Shown in pieces: positions 32,002 to 41,441 of a stretch of DNA of 64,000 bases; the stretch's first letter is position 1; each line of letters begins with the position of its first letter. This DNA is from Candidatus Methylomirabilota bacterium (GTDB lineage Bacteria; Methylomirabilota; Methylomirabilia; Rokubacteriales; CSP1-6): NCBI GenBank assembly GCA_035315345.1, contig DATFYA010000193.1, forward strand, positions 53,726-117,725, given 5' to 3'. A model generated the notes under the pieces. The model saw only the letters and a program-made list of their open reading frames with translations. It did no database searches and was not told the origin of the DNA. Position numbers and translations under genes: made by a program.

Positions 32002-33255
32002 GTGACACCCTCTGCCGATGCGCCAAAGGCCACGGAGCCGCGTGGCGAGTCTGCGCTCGGCGAAGTTCGCGCGCTGCTCGACGAGCTGACCGCCGCCCAT
32101 CACCAGACCGTCCAGCAGGAGCGGCTCCGAGCGTTTCGCGAGATGGCCGGCGAGGTCGCCCACGACTTCAACAACACGCTGTCCGGTATCCTCGCGCGAG
32201 CGCAGCTGCTGCTCGCCGACGTCCAGGACCCCGACGTCCGGCGGTCTCTGCGAATGATCGAGCAGGTGGCCCTCGAAGGGGCATGGGTCGTTCGCCGCTT
32301 CCAGGACTTCAGCCGGACGCGTCCGGCCCGCCCCTTCCATCCGGTCGACCTCAACCAGCTGGTGGACGAGATCGCCAACTCGGCCCGCTCGCGCTGGAGC
32401 CAGCAGCTGACCGCCCGGGGCATCGTGGGAGACGTGCGGGCCGAGATCGCGCCGGTTCCGATGGTCTCGGGAGACATGGCCGAGCTGCGTCAAGTCCTGA
32501 CCAGCATGGCGCTCAACGCTCTCGACGCCATGCCCGAGGGGGGAAACCTGACGTTCCGCACCGGACGGGAAGGCGGGCGGGTCTTCTGCCAGGTCATGGA
32601 CACCGGCATCGGGATGTCCGAGCAGACGCGACAGCACGTCTTCGATCCCTTCTTCACGACCAAGCGCGAGAAGGGCAAGGGATTTGGTCTGAGCGGCGCG
32701 TATGCGGTCGTGGACCGACACGGTGGGGAGATCACGGTCGAGAGCGAGCCGAGCAAGGGCGCCGTCTTCACGGTCTGGCTTCCGGTCGCCGCGGATGCCG
32801 CCGAACCGGCGGCCTTCACCGCGCGCCCGGCCCCGGCGATCGTCTCGGCTCCTGCGCCCAAGCCGGTGCCGGGTGCCAAGATCCTCGTGGTCGATGACTC
32901 CGAGGAAGTCCGCGAGGTGCTGCGCGAATTGCTCAGCCGGCACGGCTACACCGTAGTGACCAGCCCGGACGGCGAATCGGGTCTGGTGGAGCTGGAGGCC
33001 CGCGTCTTCGATCTCGCCATGGTCGACCTGGGCCTGCCCGGCATCTCGGGCCTCGAAGTCGCGCACCGCCTGAAGAGCCGCCGGCCCGCCACCCGCGTCG
33101 CCCTCATGACGGGGTACGGCGACCGGATGGGATCCGAGGACGTGAAGTCCAAGGGCGTCGACTTCGTGCTCGCCAAGCCCTTTTCGCTCGATCAACTTCG
33201 CTCAGTCGTCGATCACGCGCTGTCGCAGAACCAGAACCCCGCCTCGGGCAGCTGA
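32002..33255 (+). CDS. Soluble hybrid histidine kinase with C-terminal receiver
   Basis: 417 residues from GTG 32002. There is no membrane segment and no recognisable sensor domain; the first 40 residues are helical. The H-box is 'EMAGEVAHDFNNTLSGIL' (His54). The ATPase has 'MALNALDAMPEGG' (N box), 'MDTGIGMS' (G1), 'FDPFFTTKREKGKGFGLSGA' (F and G2). An Ala/Pro linker leads to a receiver 'ILVVDDSEEVREVLREL' with phospho-acceptor Asp342 in 'AMVDLGLPGISG', and 'AKPFS' at its end. No DNA-binding output is present. Input may come through the adjacent coiled-coil protein. Confidence 0.9.
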   Translation: MTPSADAPKATEPRGESALGEVRALLDELTAAHHQTVQQERLRAFREMAGEVAHDFNNTLSGILARAQLLLADVQDPDVRRSLRMIEQVALEGAWVVRRFQDFSRTRPARPFHPVDLNQLVDEIANSARSRWSQQLTARGIVGDVRAEIAPVPMVSGDMAELRQVLTSMALNALDAMPEGGNLTFRTGREGGRVFCQVMDTGIGMSEQTRQHVFDPFFTTKREKGKGFGLSGAYAVVDRHGGEITVESEPSKGAVFTVWLPVAADAAEPAAFTARPAPAIVSAPAPKPVPGAKILVVDDSEEVREVLRELLSRHGYTVVTSPDGESGLVELEARVFDLAMVDLGLPGISGLEVAHRLKSRRPATRVALMTGYGDRMGSEDVKSKGVDFVLAKPFSLDQLRSVVDHALSQNQNPASGS

Positions 33256-33471
33256 CCGCCGCTCGGCCCGGCGGCCCCCCGCCGGATGCGCCTGCAGCGT
33301 CACGGCACTTTCTTACCGTGCAAGGAGTGCGAGGGTTTCTCGCGCTCATCAACCTCGGCGTCTCCGATTATTTCAAGAACGTATGACAGCGAGTTGCGAG
33401 CGGCGCTATACTTCGCACACCGCACGTCGACGAGGAAGATTACGCGCGCGGGAGATAGGTTGGTCTTCAAC

Positions 33472-34659
33472 ATGTCGACAGTCACGTCGCAGCGATTGCC
33501 TCTCATCAGCGTCATCATTCCGACCTACAATCGCGCGGCACTTCTGCGACGCGCGATCGACTCGGTCTACGCGCAGGAGGGTGTCGGCGAGCTGTTCGAC
33601 GTCGAGGTCCTCGTCATCGACGACGGATCGACGGACACGACGCCGACGGTGGCGAGCTCCTACGAGGGGCTGCGCTACATTCGCCCGAGCACGAACAAGG
33701 GCACGTCCGGTGCGCGCAACGTCGGCCTCGACGCCGCCGTCGGAGAGTACGTCGCGTTCCTCGATGACGACGACAGCTGGCTCCCCTGGAAGCTCCGCCG
33801 GCAGCTGCAGGTCGTCGAGGAGCGCAGCGAGGTCAGCCTGGTCTACGGACAAGAGGTGAAGCGCTCTGACCGTGCCGTCTGGGTCTGGCCGGACCCGCAG
33901 GATTCCCCGACCGGCTGGATGCATCGCTCGCTGCTGATGACGTGCCCGGTCAACACCTCCAGCGCGCTGATCCGCCGCAGCCATCTCGATCGCGCCGGTC
34001 GGTTCGACGAGAACCTGCGGTGCTGGGAAGACTACGACATGTGGCTTCGGCTCGCGCTGCAGGGCCCGTTCCGGTTCCTGCCCGGCCCCGCCGTGATCTA
34101 CCAGGTGGCGGCGTCGGGCCGCTTCCTCAGCTCTGTGCTCACCGGGGAGTCCGAGCGGGATCTCCGAAACATCGTCCAGGCGGCCCTGGATCGACTGCGC
34201 GCCCGCGAGGAAGTCTCGGCGGACTTCCAGGCCCACGTCGAAGCCGGAGTCGTCACGAGAATCGCCGGCCAGCTGCTCGCGCTGCAGGAGAGCAGCGTGC
34301 TCCGCACCTTTCTGCTTCGCGCCATCCAGCAGGCCCCGTGGCTGGTGCGGATGACCGAGCTGCGCTGGATGCTGTCCACCGCGGCGGCATCGACCGGACT
34401 CGGGACCGGCCCCGATCTCGACGCCGTGCGAGAGTTTTGCTCCAAGGTGAAGACCGCGTGCGCGGGAGGCGGCCCCCGCCAGTGGCTGGCCACTCGGCGG
34501 CTCGAGGCGGAGATCTGGCGGAAGGTCGCGGTCGCCCTTGCCGAGGTCCCGCAGGGAGGTCATCGGCAGGCGGTGAGAGCCGCGGTGCGCTCGGTCTCGC
34601 AGCATCCGGCCACCTTCGGCCGGGCCTTGCTGCGGATCCTGGTCGGAGCCGTTCACTAG
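33472..34659 (+). CDS. GT2-family glycosyltransferase
   Basis: 395 residues from ATG 33472; TTG 33460 in frame lies closer to a GGAGATAGG ribosome site and is an alternative. GT-A motifs are 'LISVIIPTYNRAALLRRAI', 'VLVIDDGSTDTTPTV', 'YVAFLDDDDSWLPWKL' (DxD) and 'RFDENLRCWEDYDMWLRLAL' (xED base). The last 170 residues are helical with no named domain. The gene stands alone between the histidine kinase and FkbM gene, and the 216-bp spacer before it showed no clear promoter. It probably modifies a surface glycan. Confidence 0.87.
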   Translation: MSTVTSQRLPLISVIIPTYNRAALLRRAIDSVYAQEGVGELFDVEVLVIDDGSTDTTPTVASSYEGLRYIRPSTNKGTSGARNVGLDAAVGEYVAFLDDDDSWLPWKLRRQLQVVEERSEVSLVYGQEVKRSDRAVWVWPDPQDSPTGWMHRSLLMTCPVNTSSALIRRSHLDRAGRFDENLRCWEDYDMWLRLALQGPFRFLPGPAVIYQVAASGRFLSSVLTGESERDLRNIVQAALDRLRAREEVSADFQAHVEAGVVTRIAGQLLALQESSVLRTFLLRAIQQAPWLVRMTELRWMLSTAAASTGLGTGPDLDAVREFCSKVKTACAGGGPRQWLATRRLEAEIWRKVAVALAEVPQGGHRQAVRAAVRSVSQHPATFGRALLRILVGAVH

Positions 34660-34730
34660 TCGATTGTCACGACGCATCACGCCGGGCTCGCCTTGTGTCT
34701 TGACAGGCGACCTAGGATGGCAACAGGACG

Positions 34731-35522
34731 ATGGCGGTTCTGCCCCGCGGCATCAAGCAGGCATCCGCGAGCCTGCTCAAGCGAGCAGCTCGAGCGGCCG
34801 GCTACGAGATCATCCCCTCTTGGCGCTTCGATCATCTGGGCCTCTCCACGCATCTGCACGACCTGTTCGAGCGACTGGCCATCGATTGCGTGATCGACGT
34901 CGGCGCGAATCGAGGCCAGTACGGCCGGTTCCTCAGGACGGAAGTCGGCTACCGCGGCTATATCGCGTCGTTCGAGCCGCAGTCGACGGCACTGAAGGAG
35001 CTCCTGGGGGGGGCCTGCGACGACTCGCTCTGGAAGGTCTTCGGGGTGGCCCTGGGCAGTGAGCGGGGGGAGCTGCCGCTCAACGTGATGCAGGAGAGCG
35101 CGTTCACGTCTTTCCTGGCCCCCGACCCATCGGCGGTTCCCACGCTGGCACGCCTGAACTCCGTCGTTCAGGTGGAGATGGTGCCGGTCCGGCGGCTCGA
35201 CGACATGATGGAGCAGGTCCGGGCCGAGTCCGGGTGTCACAGCATCTATCTGAAGCTCGATACTCAGGGGTACGACCTCGAGGTGATCAAGGGGGCGAGC
35301 CTCACCCTCGGCTCCATCGCGGCGCTGCAGACAGAAGTCTCGGTCCTGCCCATCTACCGGCACATGCCCAACTGGCTCACGTCGCTCAAGACTCTCAAGG
35401 AACATTCGTTCGACGTGACCGGTCTCTTTCCGGTGAGCCAGGATCCGGCGCTCCGCGTCGTCGAGTTCGACTGCGTGGCCGTGAATGGGGCGTTCAAGCG
35501 CACACCCGCCCCGCCTCGCTGA
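34731..35522 (+). CDS. FkbM-family methyltransferase
   Basis: 263 residues. 'CVIDVGANRGQYGRFLRTEV' is SAM motif I, 'IASFEPQSTALKEL' the FkbM 'FEP' motif, 'IYLKLDTQGYDLEVIKGA' the family 'KID.EG.E..V..G' signature, and 'LQTEVSVLPIY' the following strand. FkbM-type enzymes O-methylate sugars or polyketides. Here it likely acts on a cell-surface sugar. It is followed by a strong hairpin, so it seems to be a short transcription unit with or after the GT2 gene. Confidence 0.88.
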   Translation: MAVLPRGIKQASASLLKRAARAAGYEIIPSWRFDHLGLSTHLHDLFERLAIDCVIDVGANRGQYGRFLRTEVGYRGYIASFEPQSTALKELLGGACDDSLWKVFGVALGSERGELPLNVMQESAFTSFLAPDPSAVPTLARLNSVVQVEMVPVRRLDDMMEQVRAESGCHSIYLKLDTQGYDLEVIKGASLTLGSIAALQTEVSVLPIYRHMPNWLTSLKTLKEHSFDVTGLFPVSQDPALRVVEFDCVAVNGAFKRTPAPPR

Positions 35523-35552
35523 CCCCGTCACCCTCCCCGGTCCAGACGCGAA

Positions 35553-35583
35553 GAAACCGGAGCGCCGACGGCGCCCCGGTTTC
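35553..35583. terminator. Bidirectional hairpin between fkbM-like gene and tRNA-Val
   Basis: Outer arms 35553-35560 and 35576-35583 pair over eight bases; inner arms 35562-35566 and 35570-35574 add five pairs around a three-base loop. It lies 30 bases after the methyltransferase stop and 12 bases beyond the tRNA 3' end, so it can end both transcripts. Confidence 0.6.
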
Positions 35584-35594
35584 GATCATCGCGA

Positions 35595-35670
35595 TGGTGG
35601 ACGATACTGGACTTGAACCAGTGACCCCCGGCATGTGAGGCCGGTGCTCTGCCGACTGAGCTAATCGTCC
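35595..35670 (-). tRNA. tRNA-Val (anticodon CAC)
   Basis: The reverse strand folds as a complete cloverleaf. The acceptor stem GGACGAT pairs with ATCGTCC, the D-arm stem is GCTC/GAGC, the anticodon arm is CCGGC-CTCACAT-GCCGG with anticodon CAC, and the T arm is ACTGG-TTCAAGT-CCAGT. Discriminator A is followed by an encoded CCA (35595-35597). It reads GUG codons. Confidence 0.96.
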
Positions 35671-35704
35671 GTGGCTGCGATAGTAGCGGGTTGCCCCGCC
35701 GGTT

Positions 35705-36004
35705 TCAAGCGCGGCGCCAGCAGCAGAACACGATTCCTTGCAGCGTGGACAGCACGATCAGCATCAGATCGTTCAGCAGATAGACCGACAGGAACTGGCT
35801 GGTGAACGCTCGCACCGCCAGGATCACCGGCAGTGCCACGACCAGGTTGACCACGAAGAAGACCACCGAGGCGCCGACCAGCTCGAGCGCGCAGTGCACC
35901 GCGGTCTTGAGCCTCGCCCTGACGAGACCGAGCACGCGCGCGCCCACGACGACTGCGCCCAGCGACGTGGCCGCGGTCAGCAACAGCAGAAAGACCTGGT
36001 CCAC
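35705..36004 (-). CDS. Small membrane protein, unknown function
   Basis: 99 residues from GTG 36004. Three hydrophobic segments are visible: 'VFLLLLTAATSLGAVVVGA', 'LVGASVVFFVVNLVVALPVI', and 'VYLLNDLMLIVLSTLQGIVF'. The C-terminus is 'CCWRRA'. It lies nine bases after the DUF218 gene and is the last gene of the sigma-54-driven operon beginning at 41343. No family was recognised; it could assist the membrane acyltransferase step. Confidence 0.6.
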   Translation of the reverse strand: MDQVFLLLLTAATSLGAVVVGARVLGLVRARLKTAVHCALELVGASVVFFVVNLVVALPVILAVRAFTSQFLSVYLLNDLMLIVLSTLQGIVFCCWRRA

Positions 36005-36013
36005 GGAAGCCGC

Positions 36014-36634
36014 CTAGAGGAACCCGGCGACGCGATAGTACACGCGGGCGATGGACTCGATGACAATCTGTCGCAGCAGGTTCAAGCGGTCCTCGGGTCC
36101 GCCGCCCAGGTCGAGCGCACCCACCGACGGGTCGGCGATCACCGTGAAGCCGACTCGCTCGAAGGAGCGCATCGCTCGGAGCAGGCCCGCCGCGTCGGCC
36201 ACGAGCATCACCCGGTGGATGCCGCGTGCGGCGAGGAGGGCACGAATGTGGACCGCCTCTTCGCGCGTGGTACGGGCGGTCGAGCTGGCCAGGATCGCCG
36301 AGCCGGGCAGGCCACAGTCGCGCGCGAGGGCGACACGCGCGGAAGCCTCGTCCTGGGCGCCGTCGGCTCTAGACCCCGAGAAGACCACGAGGGGTGCGAC
36401 CCCGCGCCGGTATAGGGTGATGCCCTCGACGGTTCCCCGCAGGGACGCGTCGGTCAGGACCCCGGTGGCGGACACCCCGCCCGCGCCCAGGACCACGATC
36501 GCCTCCGCCGAATCCCCACCGGCTCCCGACCGCGACGGGGCCAGCCAGTACGCCCACAGGTTGACGAGCGGCGTGAATCCCGTGATGAAGAGCAGGACGA
36601 GGGTGATCCCGCCGAGCCGGCGGAGGGCCGGCAT
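36014..36634 (-). CDS. DUF218/YdcF-family membrane-anchored protein
   Basis: 206 residues. One N-terminal helix (GGITLVLLFITGFTPLVNLW) precedes a DUF218 domain: 'AEAIVVLGAGGVSATGVL', 'PLVVFSGSRADGAQDEASA', 'ASSTARTTREEAVHIRALL' (family 'S.nT.eea' site) and 'HRVMLVADAAGLLRAMRSFE'. The family (YdcF, SanA, ElyC) is linked to envelope lipid or polysaccharide metabolism with no firm reaction. It starts right after the SGNH gene stop, so it is probably part of the same envelope-modification operon. Confidence 0.82.
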   Translation of the reverse strand: MPALRRLGGITLVLLFITGFTPLVNLWAYWLAPSRSGAGGDSAEAIVVLGAGGVSATGVLTDASLRGTVEGITLYRRGVAPLVVFSGSRADGAQDEASARVALARDCGLPGSAILASSTARTTREEAVHIRALLAARGIHRVMLVADAAGLLRAMRSFERVGFTVIADPSVGALDLGGGPEDRLNLLRQIVIESIARVYYRVAGFL

Positions 36635-36635
36635 G

Positions 36636-37904
36636 CTAGCGGTCCGGACCGGCCCGGTGTGCCTGGAGGCTCTTGGCGCGCGCGCTGCGGATCACCGCGC
36701 TCCGCTCGAACAGCTCGCCGATGACGATACCGGCCGCCGCCGCGTTTCCCACCTCGTTCCAGTGGCCGCGGTTGGGCGGCGTGTTGAAGAAGCCGCGCAC
36801 CGAGACATGATTCCCCTCCGCATAGTCGAGCATCGGACGGGACATGCCGAGGTACGGAATGCCCTCCCGCCTCGCGAAGGTTTCGAAGCGCCGCTCCGAG
36901 TACGCGACCTCCTGGTAGCCGTGGGCCGTCAGGTACGCGGTCCGCTCGGCCACGTCGGGGTTTTCCTGGATCTCGGTGCCGATGGTGGCCAGCCACAGCT
37001 CGGCGCCATGCTGCCGCGCTTCCTCGGCGATTCGGCCCAGCAGCCCTTCCGCCACCTGCCACGCTTCCTCCACCTCGGCGCTGGCGTGGGCTCGGAACCA
37101 GATGTCGACCGGGTATACGTAGCGTTCGTCATCGGCTTCGGCCTGGGCTTCCGCGAACGTTCCCTTCGCCAGGGCCCCGATCTCGCCTTCCATCCTCCCG
37201 ATCTTCTCGGCACCCTCACCGAGGGCCTGTCGCAGCAGGAGCAGCAGGCGATACTGATTCATCAGGTTCTTGAGCGTGCCGTTGCGTCGCCTCACCTCGA
37301 GGGAGGCGGCCGCGGGCGGGTGGCTTCGCGGATCGGGGACCAGGCGCCCGTCCCGGATGAGATAGAACGGCTTCGGGGCCGCCACCGTGTCCAGCCGGCG
37401 GCTGCAGGTCGGCACCGAGATCGGGCTCACGAATACCATCACGATCTGAGGCTGGAAGTCCCACACCCGGTGGCGCAGCATCAGGTACTGCTGCGCCAGC
37501 GTGCTCCCGCCCTGGGCGAAGTTCAGGACCTCGAAGGACTGTCCGGACTGGCCCAGCGTGCGGTTGAGCGTCCGCTCCAAGACCTGGGCCATGGTCTTTT
37601 CGATCGGCACCTGGGTGGCGGCCACGAGGGAATCGCCGAGCAGGGCGATGCGGGTCGTGCCGGGGCTCGGCGTCACGCTCCGCTCGCGATCGCGCATGCC
37701 GAGGCTGTTGATCCGGACGCGGTTTTCGCCTTCCTTGACCTCCCATCCTTCCGCGTTCGGGCGGTACGTGGTGTAGATGACCGGATCGCTCTCGTAGAAG
37801 GAGTACTCGTAGCGGACACCCGCGAGGCGCAAGCCGACTTCCAGCAGCGCCACGAAGAGCACGACCACCACCGCCGTCGCGATCAGATCTCTAAAAATTC
37901 GCAT
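36636..37904 (-). CDS. SGNH/AlgJ-like periplasmic acyl-transfer protein
   Basis: 422 residues with an N-terminal membrane anchor (ATAVVVVLFVALLEVGLRLAG). SGNH blocks are visible: 'RIALLGDSLVAATQVPIEKT' (block I Ser), 'VLNFAQGGSTLAQQY' (block II Gly) and 'NRGHWNEVGNAAAA' (block V with His). The layout resembles AlgJ/AlgX- and DltD-type proteins that move acyl groups onto polysaccharides in the periplasm together with an MBOAT partner. It overlaps the MBOAT gene by 14 bases. A hydrolase role cannot be excluded. Confidence 0.8.
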   Translation of the reverse strand: MRIFRDLIATAVVVVLFVALLEVGLRLAGVRYEYSFYESDPVIYTTYRPNAEGWEVKEGENRVRINSLGMRDRERSVTPSPGTTRIALLGDSLVAATQVPIEKTMAQVLERTLNRTLGQSGQSFEVLNFAQGGSTLAQQYLMLRHRVWDFQPQIVMVFVSPISVPTCSRRLDTVAAPKPFYLIRDGRLVPDPRSHPPAAASLEVRRRNGTLKNLMNQYRLLLLLRQALGEGAEKIGRMEGEIGALAKGTFAEAQAEADDERYVYPVDIWFRAHASAEVEEAWQVAEGLLGRIAEEARQHGAELWLATIGTEIQENPDVAERTAYLTAHGYQEVAYSERRFETFARREGIPYLGMSRPMLDYAEGNHVSVRGFFNTPPNRGHWNEVGNAAAAGIVIGELFERSAVIRSARAKSLQAHRAGPDR

Positions 37905-39309
37905 AGACGAAGGGATTCGTTCCGGTCTGTCGAGCCAGGAAGAGAAGCGACATGAACACGCAGGCGACCGCGATACAGGTCACCGCAGACCACTGCATCC
38001 ACCGCGGCAGGCCCGCCGGCAGCCCCATCCCCTTGTTCCGGCGCACCGCGTCGGCCAGCTCGGTCAGCACGTAGGCCGGCAGTGCGATCCAGGCGTGGTG
38101 GTTGGGAGGCGCCATTACCGCGGCCAGGGCCGCGCTGAAATCACCCACCCCCGCGCCGAGCCCGCCGAGCAGTCGGGCGGCGTCGCCAAAGGAGGGAGCG
38201 CGGAAGAACGTCTCGCTGAGCGACACGACGTGATAGGTCACGATCATGCCGACGACGGTGCCCGCGGTCAGCAGCTCCGGATGACGGCGCCAGAACTTCT
38301 GGCGACGCGCCGAGGTCAGCACGTCCGCCACCAGGAACGCGGCGTTCACGAGCCCGAACGCGACGAAGCCCAGGGTGAAGCCGTGCCATACCGCGATCAG
38401 CATCATGTTCACGACCACGCTGACCACGAGACCCGCCGCGCCCCAGGTCCGGGTCGCCATGCGCAGTGGCATGAACACGTAGTCCCGAAGCCACGAAGTC
38501 AGCGTCATGTGCCAACGTCGCCAGTACTCGCTGATGCTGGATGCCGAGAACGGCGCGTCGAAGTTTTCTGGTCCCTTGAGGCCGAACAGCAGGCCGATGC
38601 CGAGGGCGATGTCGGCCAGCCCGGAGAAGTCGGCGTAGAGCTGCACGGGGTACAGGTAGAAGGCCAGGACGCTCGGGAGCGATGATCCGGAGTCGAGGTG
38701 GCGGTATCCGTAGTCCACGATCAAGGCGAGGTTATCGGCCACCACGAACTTCTTGAAGAAGCCCAGGAGGATCCGCGTCACGCCCTCGAACGTCCTCCCC
38801 CGCCCTGCGCTCCCGCCGGTGTCCAGCTGCGGCAGGAATGACGACGCCCGCTCGATCGGCCCCGCCATCATCTGCGGGAAGAATGCCACGTACGCCGCGA
38901 ACGGCACCAGGCCGCGCTCCGCCCGCACCGTGCCCCAGTGCACGTCGAGGAGGTAGCTGATCAGCCGGAAGGTGTAGTACGAGACCCCGAGAGGAATCGC
39001 GATGCTCACCGCTGGATGCAACATCGCTCGGGTCTTGAACGCCACGATGTATACGATCAGCCCGGCTACCACGACGAGGGTGAGCCGGGGCGCCAGCGGC
39101 CGTCCGCGCGAGCTTTCGATGTAGAGGGCCGCGTAGTAGCAGATGACGGTGATGGCGAGGAGCGCCACCGCCATTCCCGGATTCCAGGTGCAGTAGAAGA
39201 CGTACGACGCGATCAGCAGGACGTGGGGGCGCCAGCGTCGCGGCGCGAGCCGGAACAGCGCGACGGACAGCGCGACGAAAAGCAGGAACTCGACCGAGGC
39301 CAACGGCAT
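37891..39309 (-). CDS. MBOAT-family membrane acyltransferase (AlgI/DltB type)
   Basis: 472 residues with about ten membrane helices. 'FFPQMMAGPIERASSFLPQL', 'YPVQLYADFSGLADIALGIG', 'ISEYWRRWHMTLTSWLRDYV' and the catalytic His in 'LIAVWHGFTLGF' are classic AlgI/DltB features. The family passes an acyl unit from a cytoplasmic carrier across the membrane to a glycan or a helper protein. Directly upstream are an acyl carrier protein and an FkbH-like protein, which together could supply the acyl unit. The SGNH partner follows. Confidence 0.93.
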   Translation of the reverse strand: MPLASVEFLLFVALSVALFRLAPRRWRPHVLLIASYVFYCTWNPGMAVALLAITVICYYAALYIESSRGRPLAPRLTLVVVAGLIVYIVAFKTRAMLHPAVSIAIPLGVSYYTFRLISYLLDVHWGTVRAERGLVPFAAYVAFFPQMMAGPIERASSFLPQLDTGGSAGRGRTFEGVTRILLGFFKKFVVADNLALIVDYGYRHLDSGSSLPSVLAFYLYPVQLYADFSGLADIALGIGLLFGLKGPENFDAPFSASSISEYWRRWHMTLTSWLRDYVFMPLRMATRTWGAAGLVVSVVVNMMLIAVWHGFTLGFVAFGLVNAAFLVADVLTSARRQKFWRRHPELLTAGTVVGMIVTYHVVSLSETFFRAPSFGDAARLLGGLGAGVGDFSAALAAVMAPPNHHAWIALPAYVLTELADAVRRNKGMGLPAGLPRWMQWSAVTCIAVACVFMSLLFLARQTGTNPFVYANF

Positions 39310-39324
39310 GAGCGAGCGGACTCC

Positions 39325-39564
39325 CTAGGACAGCTTCTTCTGAACGAGGTCCGCGAGGTCGCCGACGTTCATCAGCGCGGCCACCTCGGCGGTGGTGAAT
39401 CGGATGCCAAACTCTCGCTCGACCGCCACGATCAGGGTGATGTGCGACAGCGAGTCCCACGCCGGCACGTCAGTCGCGGTCATGTCCCGGGTGAGCTGCA
39501 GATCCGGCTCGTCGAAAACGGTGCGAAAGATGGCGGTGAGCCGGGGCTGGATCACCTCGTCCAT
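39325..39564 (-). CDS. Acyl carrier protein
   Basis: 79 residues. The phosphopantetheine-attachment Ser is in 'VPAWDSLSHITLIVAVERE' (DSL motif), at the start of helix II. The N-terminal helix 'LTAIFRTVFDEPDLQLT' and the end 'VGDLADLVQKKL' match stand-alone ACPs. It is too divergent and too far from fatty-acid genes to be the housekeeping AcpP. It lies three bases after the FkbH-like gene and 15 bases before the MBOAT gene, so a dedicated carrier role is likely. Confidence 0.92.
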   Translation of the reverse strand: MDEVIQPRLTAIFRTVFDEPDLQLTRDMTATDVPAWDSLSHITLIVAVEREFGIRFTTAEVAALMNVGDLADLVQKKLS

Positions 39565-39567
39565 GAC

Positions 39568-41343
39568 TCAGCGCCCCTCCGCGGCCCGGATGAACACCCC
39601 GCGCGGCGTGTACTCGGCGACCGGCAGGACCCAGTCGATCCGCCCGTCCGCGTGCTCAACCGTCTTCCGGAAGTCGAACCGCGTATAGAAGTCCTTGACC
39701 ATGGCGTTCTTCGAAGTCGGGATGTACGAGGCGGCGACGGAGGACAGGCCCCAGCGCCGAGCCTGCTCGACCACGTGGTTCATCAAATATTCCTCGACCC
39801 CGCGGGTGAGGACTCGGCAGCTCATCAGCCAGTCCGAGATGACCGCGGTGTTGGCCGCCCGATCGGGCCTCACCACCACGATGGAGATCAGGCCATGATC
39901 GCCGAACCGGTCGCGAAGACTGGCGGTGAGGGGCAGGCAACCCTCGATATCGTTCATCATGGCTTCACACTGCGCCTGATTGTGCCGCTGGGTCGTGAGA
40001 TTGAACTGGTTGCTCCGCTGCAGCAGCTGGGTGATCCGGCCAAGCTGCTCGGGCGTGAACCGGGTCACCTCGATGGTCATCTCCAGCGACTGCAGGTAGT
40101 CCTCGAAGCTGGGCGCGGTGGTCTCGGCGAGCCGGCGCTGAGCCTCCTGGCGATAGAGCGTGGAGCGCTGCGCGTCCTCCGCGGAGAAGGCGGTCGTCTC
40201 GAAGAGGTTCAGCTCGACCAGGGTCTTCACGTAATCGGCCGGATCGTCCGGCAGCTCGGGAACCATCACGTCGGGCAGCAGGGTGCGGACCGCGGCCCGC
40301 TCGAAGGGGTTGTCGTCGAGGAAGAGCATCGAGTCGAGCCCGATGTTCAGCGCGTCGCGGATCGAGGCGATGTTCTGCGGCTTGTTCTCCCAGTTGGCCA
40401 CGAACACCGTGATGTCGTCCAGCTTGAGCACCATCTCGGAGTTGATCTCGAACGGCCGCACCGCGTTCTCGTGCTCGTTCTTGCTGCACACCGCGAGGAG
40501 GATGCCGCGGTTCTTCAGCTCCTTGAGGAAGCACTGGAACCGGTGAAACGCCTCGCCGTCCCCGTGCGCGGCGATCTTGATCCCGTGGGGGCCATCGTCG
40601 CCGACCACGCCGCCCCAGAGCGTGTTGTCCAGGTCGAGGACCACGCACTTCACCGCCCGGCCCTTGGTGGCGAGGGTGACGTCGACGATGCCCTGGGCCA
40701 CCAGGGGGAGATGCTCCATCGCGGTGGGCAGCTTGGCGATCGCCCACAGGCGCTCGTCGAACCACGACCGGCGCCCGACCCAGGAGGCCACCTCCTCCAG
40801 GTCCACCAGGAGGAGGTTGCGGCTGCGGGCCTCCGAGACGATCGCTGCATTGACGTCCGAGACGATGGTCGAGAGCGAGCCGGGAACCTGCCGGTCGTAC
40901 TGGCCGAAGAGTCGCTCGAAGGGGGCCACCAGGGTGGTCTGAAGCACGGTGGCCTGGGTATGCGCCCGGAGGGCGTCCCACACCCCGGTCAGGCGGCTCA
41001 CCGTCTCGTCGCGGAAGTCGCCCGCGGAGCCGGACCGCTGATAGAACTTGTCGCGGAGCGCCTGGACCGTGTTCAGGACGATCACGACCTCCGGATCGTG
41101 CCGGTAGAGACCCGACCGCGGGTTGCGGGCTTCACCCTCCGCGGCGTCGAAGGCCCCTTCGTAGATGTCGGCATCAAGGCCGTGGCGGGAGAAGAGCACC
41201 CGCAGCAGCACCGTCAGGTGCTGGGTCGCGCAGTCGCCTATTACCGCGAGGCGAATCTTCTTATTTGCCGGGCGCTCTGAAGCGGACGTCTCACGTGATT
41301 CTTTGAGCAGCTTGAAGTAGTCGAGGTCTCGGCGTGCACTCAT
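39568..41343 (-). CDS. FkbH-like HAD-IIIC protein (probable glyceryl-ACP or acyl-ACP loading enzyme)
   Basis: 591 residues in three parts. The N-terminal 220 residues have an SGNH-like start 'IRLAVIGDCATQHLTVLLRV'. The HAD-IIIC domain has 'CVVLDLDNTLWGGVVGDDG' (Asp237, Asp239), 'LLAVCSKNEHENA' (Cys286) and 'LFLDDNPFERAAVR'. The C-terminal 150 residues resemble a GNAT fold ('FGDHGLISIVVVRPDRAA', 'SCRVLTRGVEEYLMNHVVEQ'). FkbH proteins of polyketide systems dephosphorylate 1,3-bisphosphoglycerate and load D-glyceryl onto an ACP. The ACP gene is next, so a similar loading step is inferred. It is the first gene after the sigma-54 promoter. Confidence 0.88.
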   Translation of the reverse strand: MSARRDLDYFKLLKESRETSASERPANKKIRLAVIGDCATQHLTVLLRVLFSRHGLDADIYEGAFDAAEGEARNPRSGLYRHDPEVVIVLNTVQALRDKFYQRSGSAGDFRDETVSRLTGVWDALRAHTQATVLQTTLVAPFERLFGQYDRQVPGSLSTIVSDVNAAIVSEARSRNLLLVDLEEVASWVGRRSWFDERLWAIAKLPTAMEHLPLVAQGIVDVTLATKGRAVKCVVLDLDNTLWGGVVGDDGPHGIKIAAHGDGEAFHRFQCFLKELKNRGILLAVCSKNEHENAVRPFEINSEMVLKLDDITVFVANWENKPQNIASIRDALNIGLDSMLFLDDNPFERAAVRTLLPDVMVPELPDDPADYVKTLVELNLFETTAFSAEDAQRSTLYRQEAQRRLAETTAPSFEDYLQSLEMTIEVTRFTPEQLGRITQLLQRSNQFNLTTQRHNQAQCEAMMNDIEGCLPLTASLRDRFGDHGLISIVVVRPDRAANTAVISDWLMSCRVLTRGVEEYLMNHVVEQARRWGLSSVAASYIPTSKNAMVKDFYTRFDFRKTVEHADGRIDWVLPVAEYTPRGVFIRAAEGR

Positions 41344-41441
41344 GTACGGGTCACCGTTCCTGAGGATGGGTGCGCGTATGGCGTGAATGCCCCGCGCACG
41401 GAATGGAATTCATTTCTCTGTGTCCCGGCTTCGTCTGTACA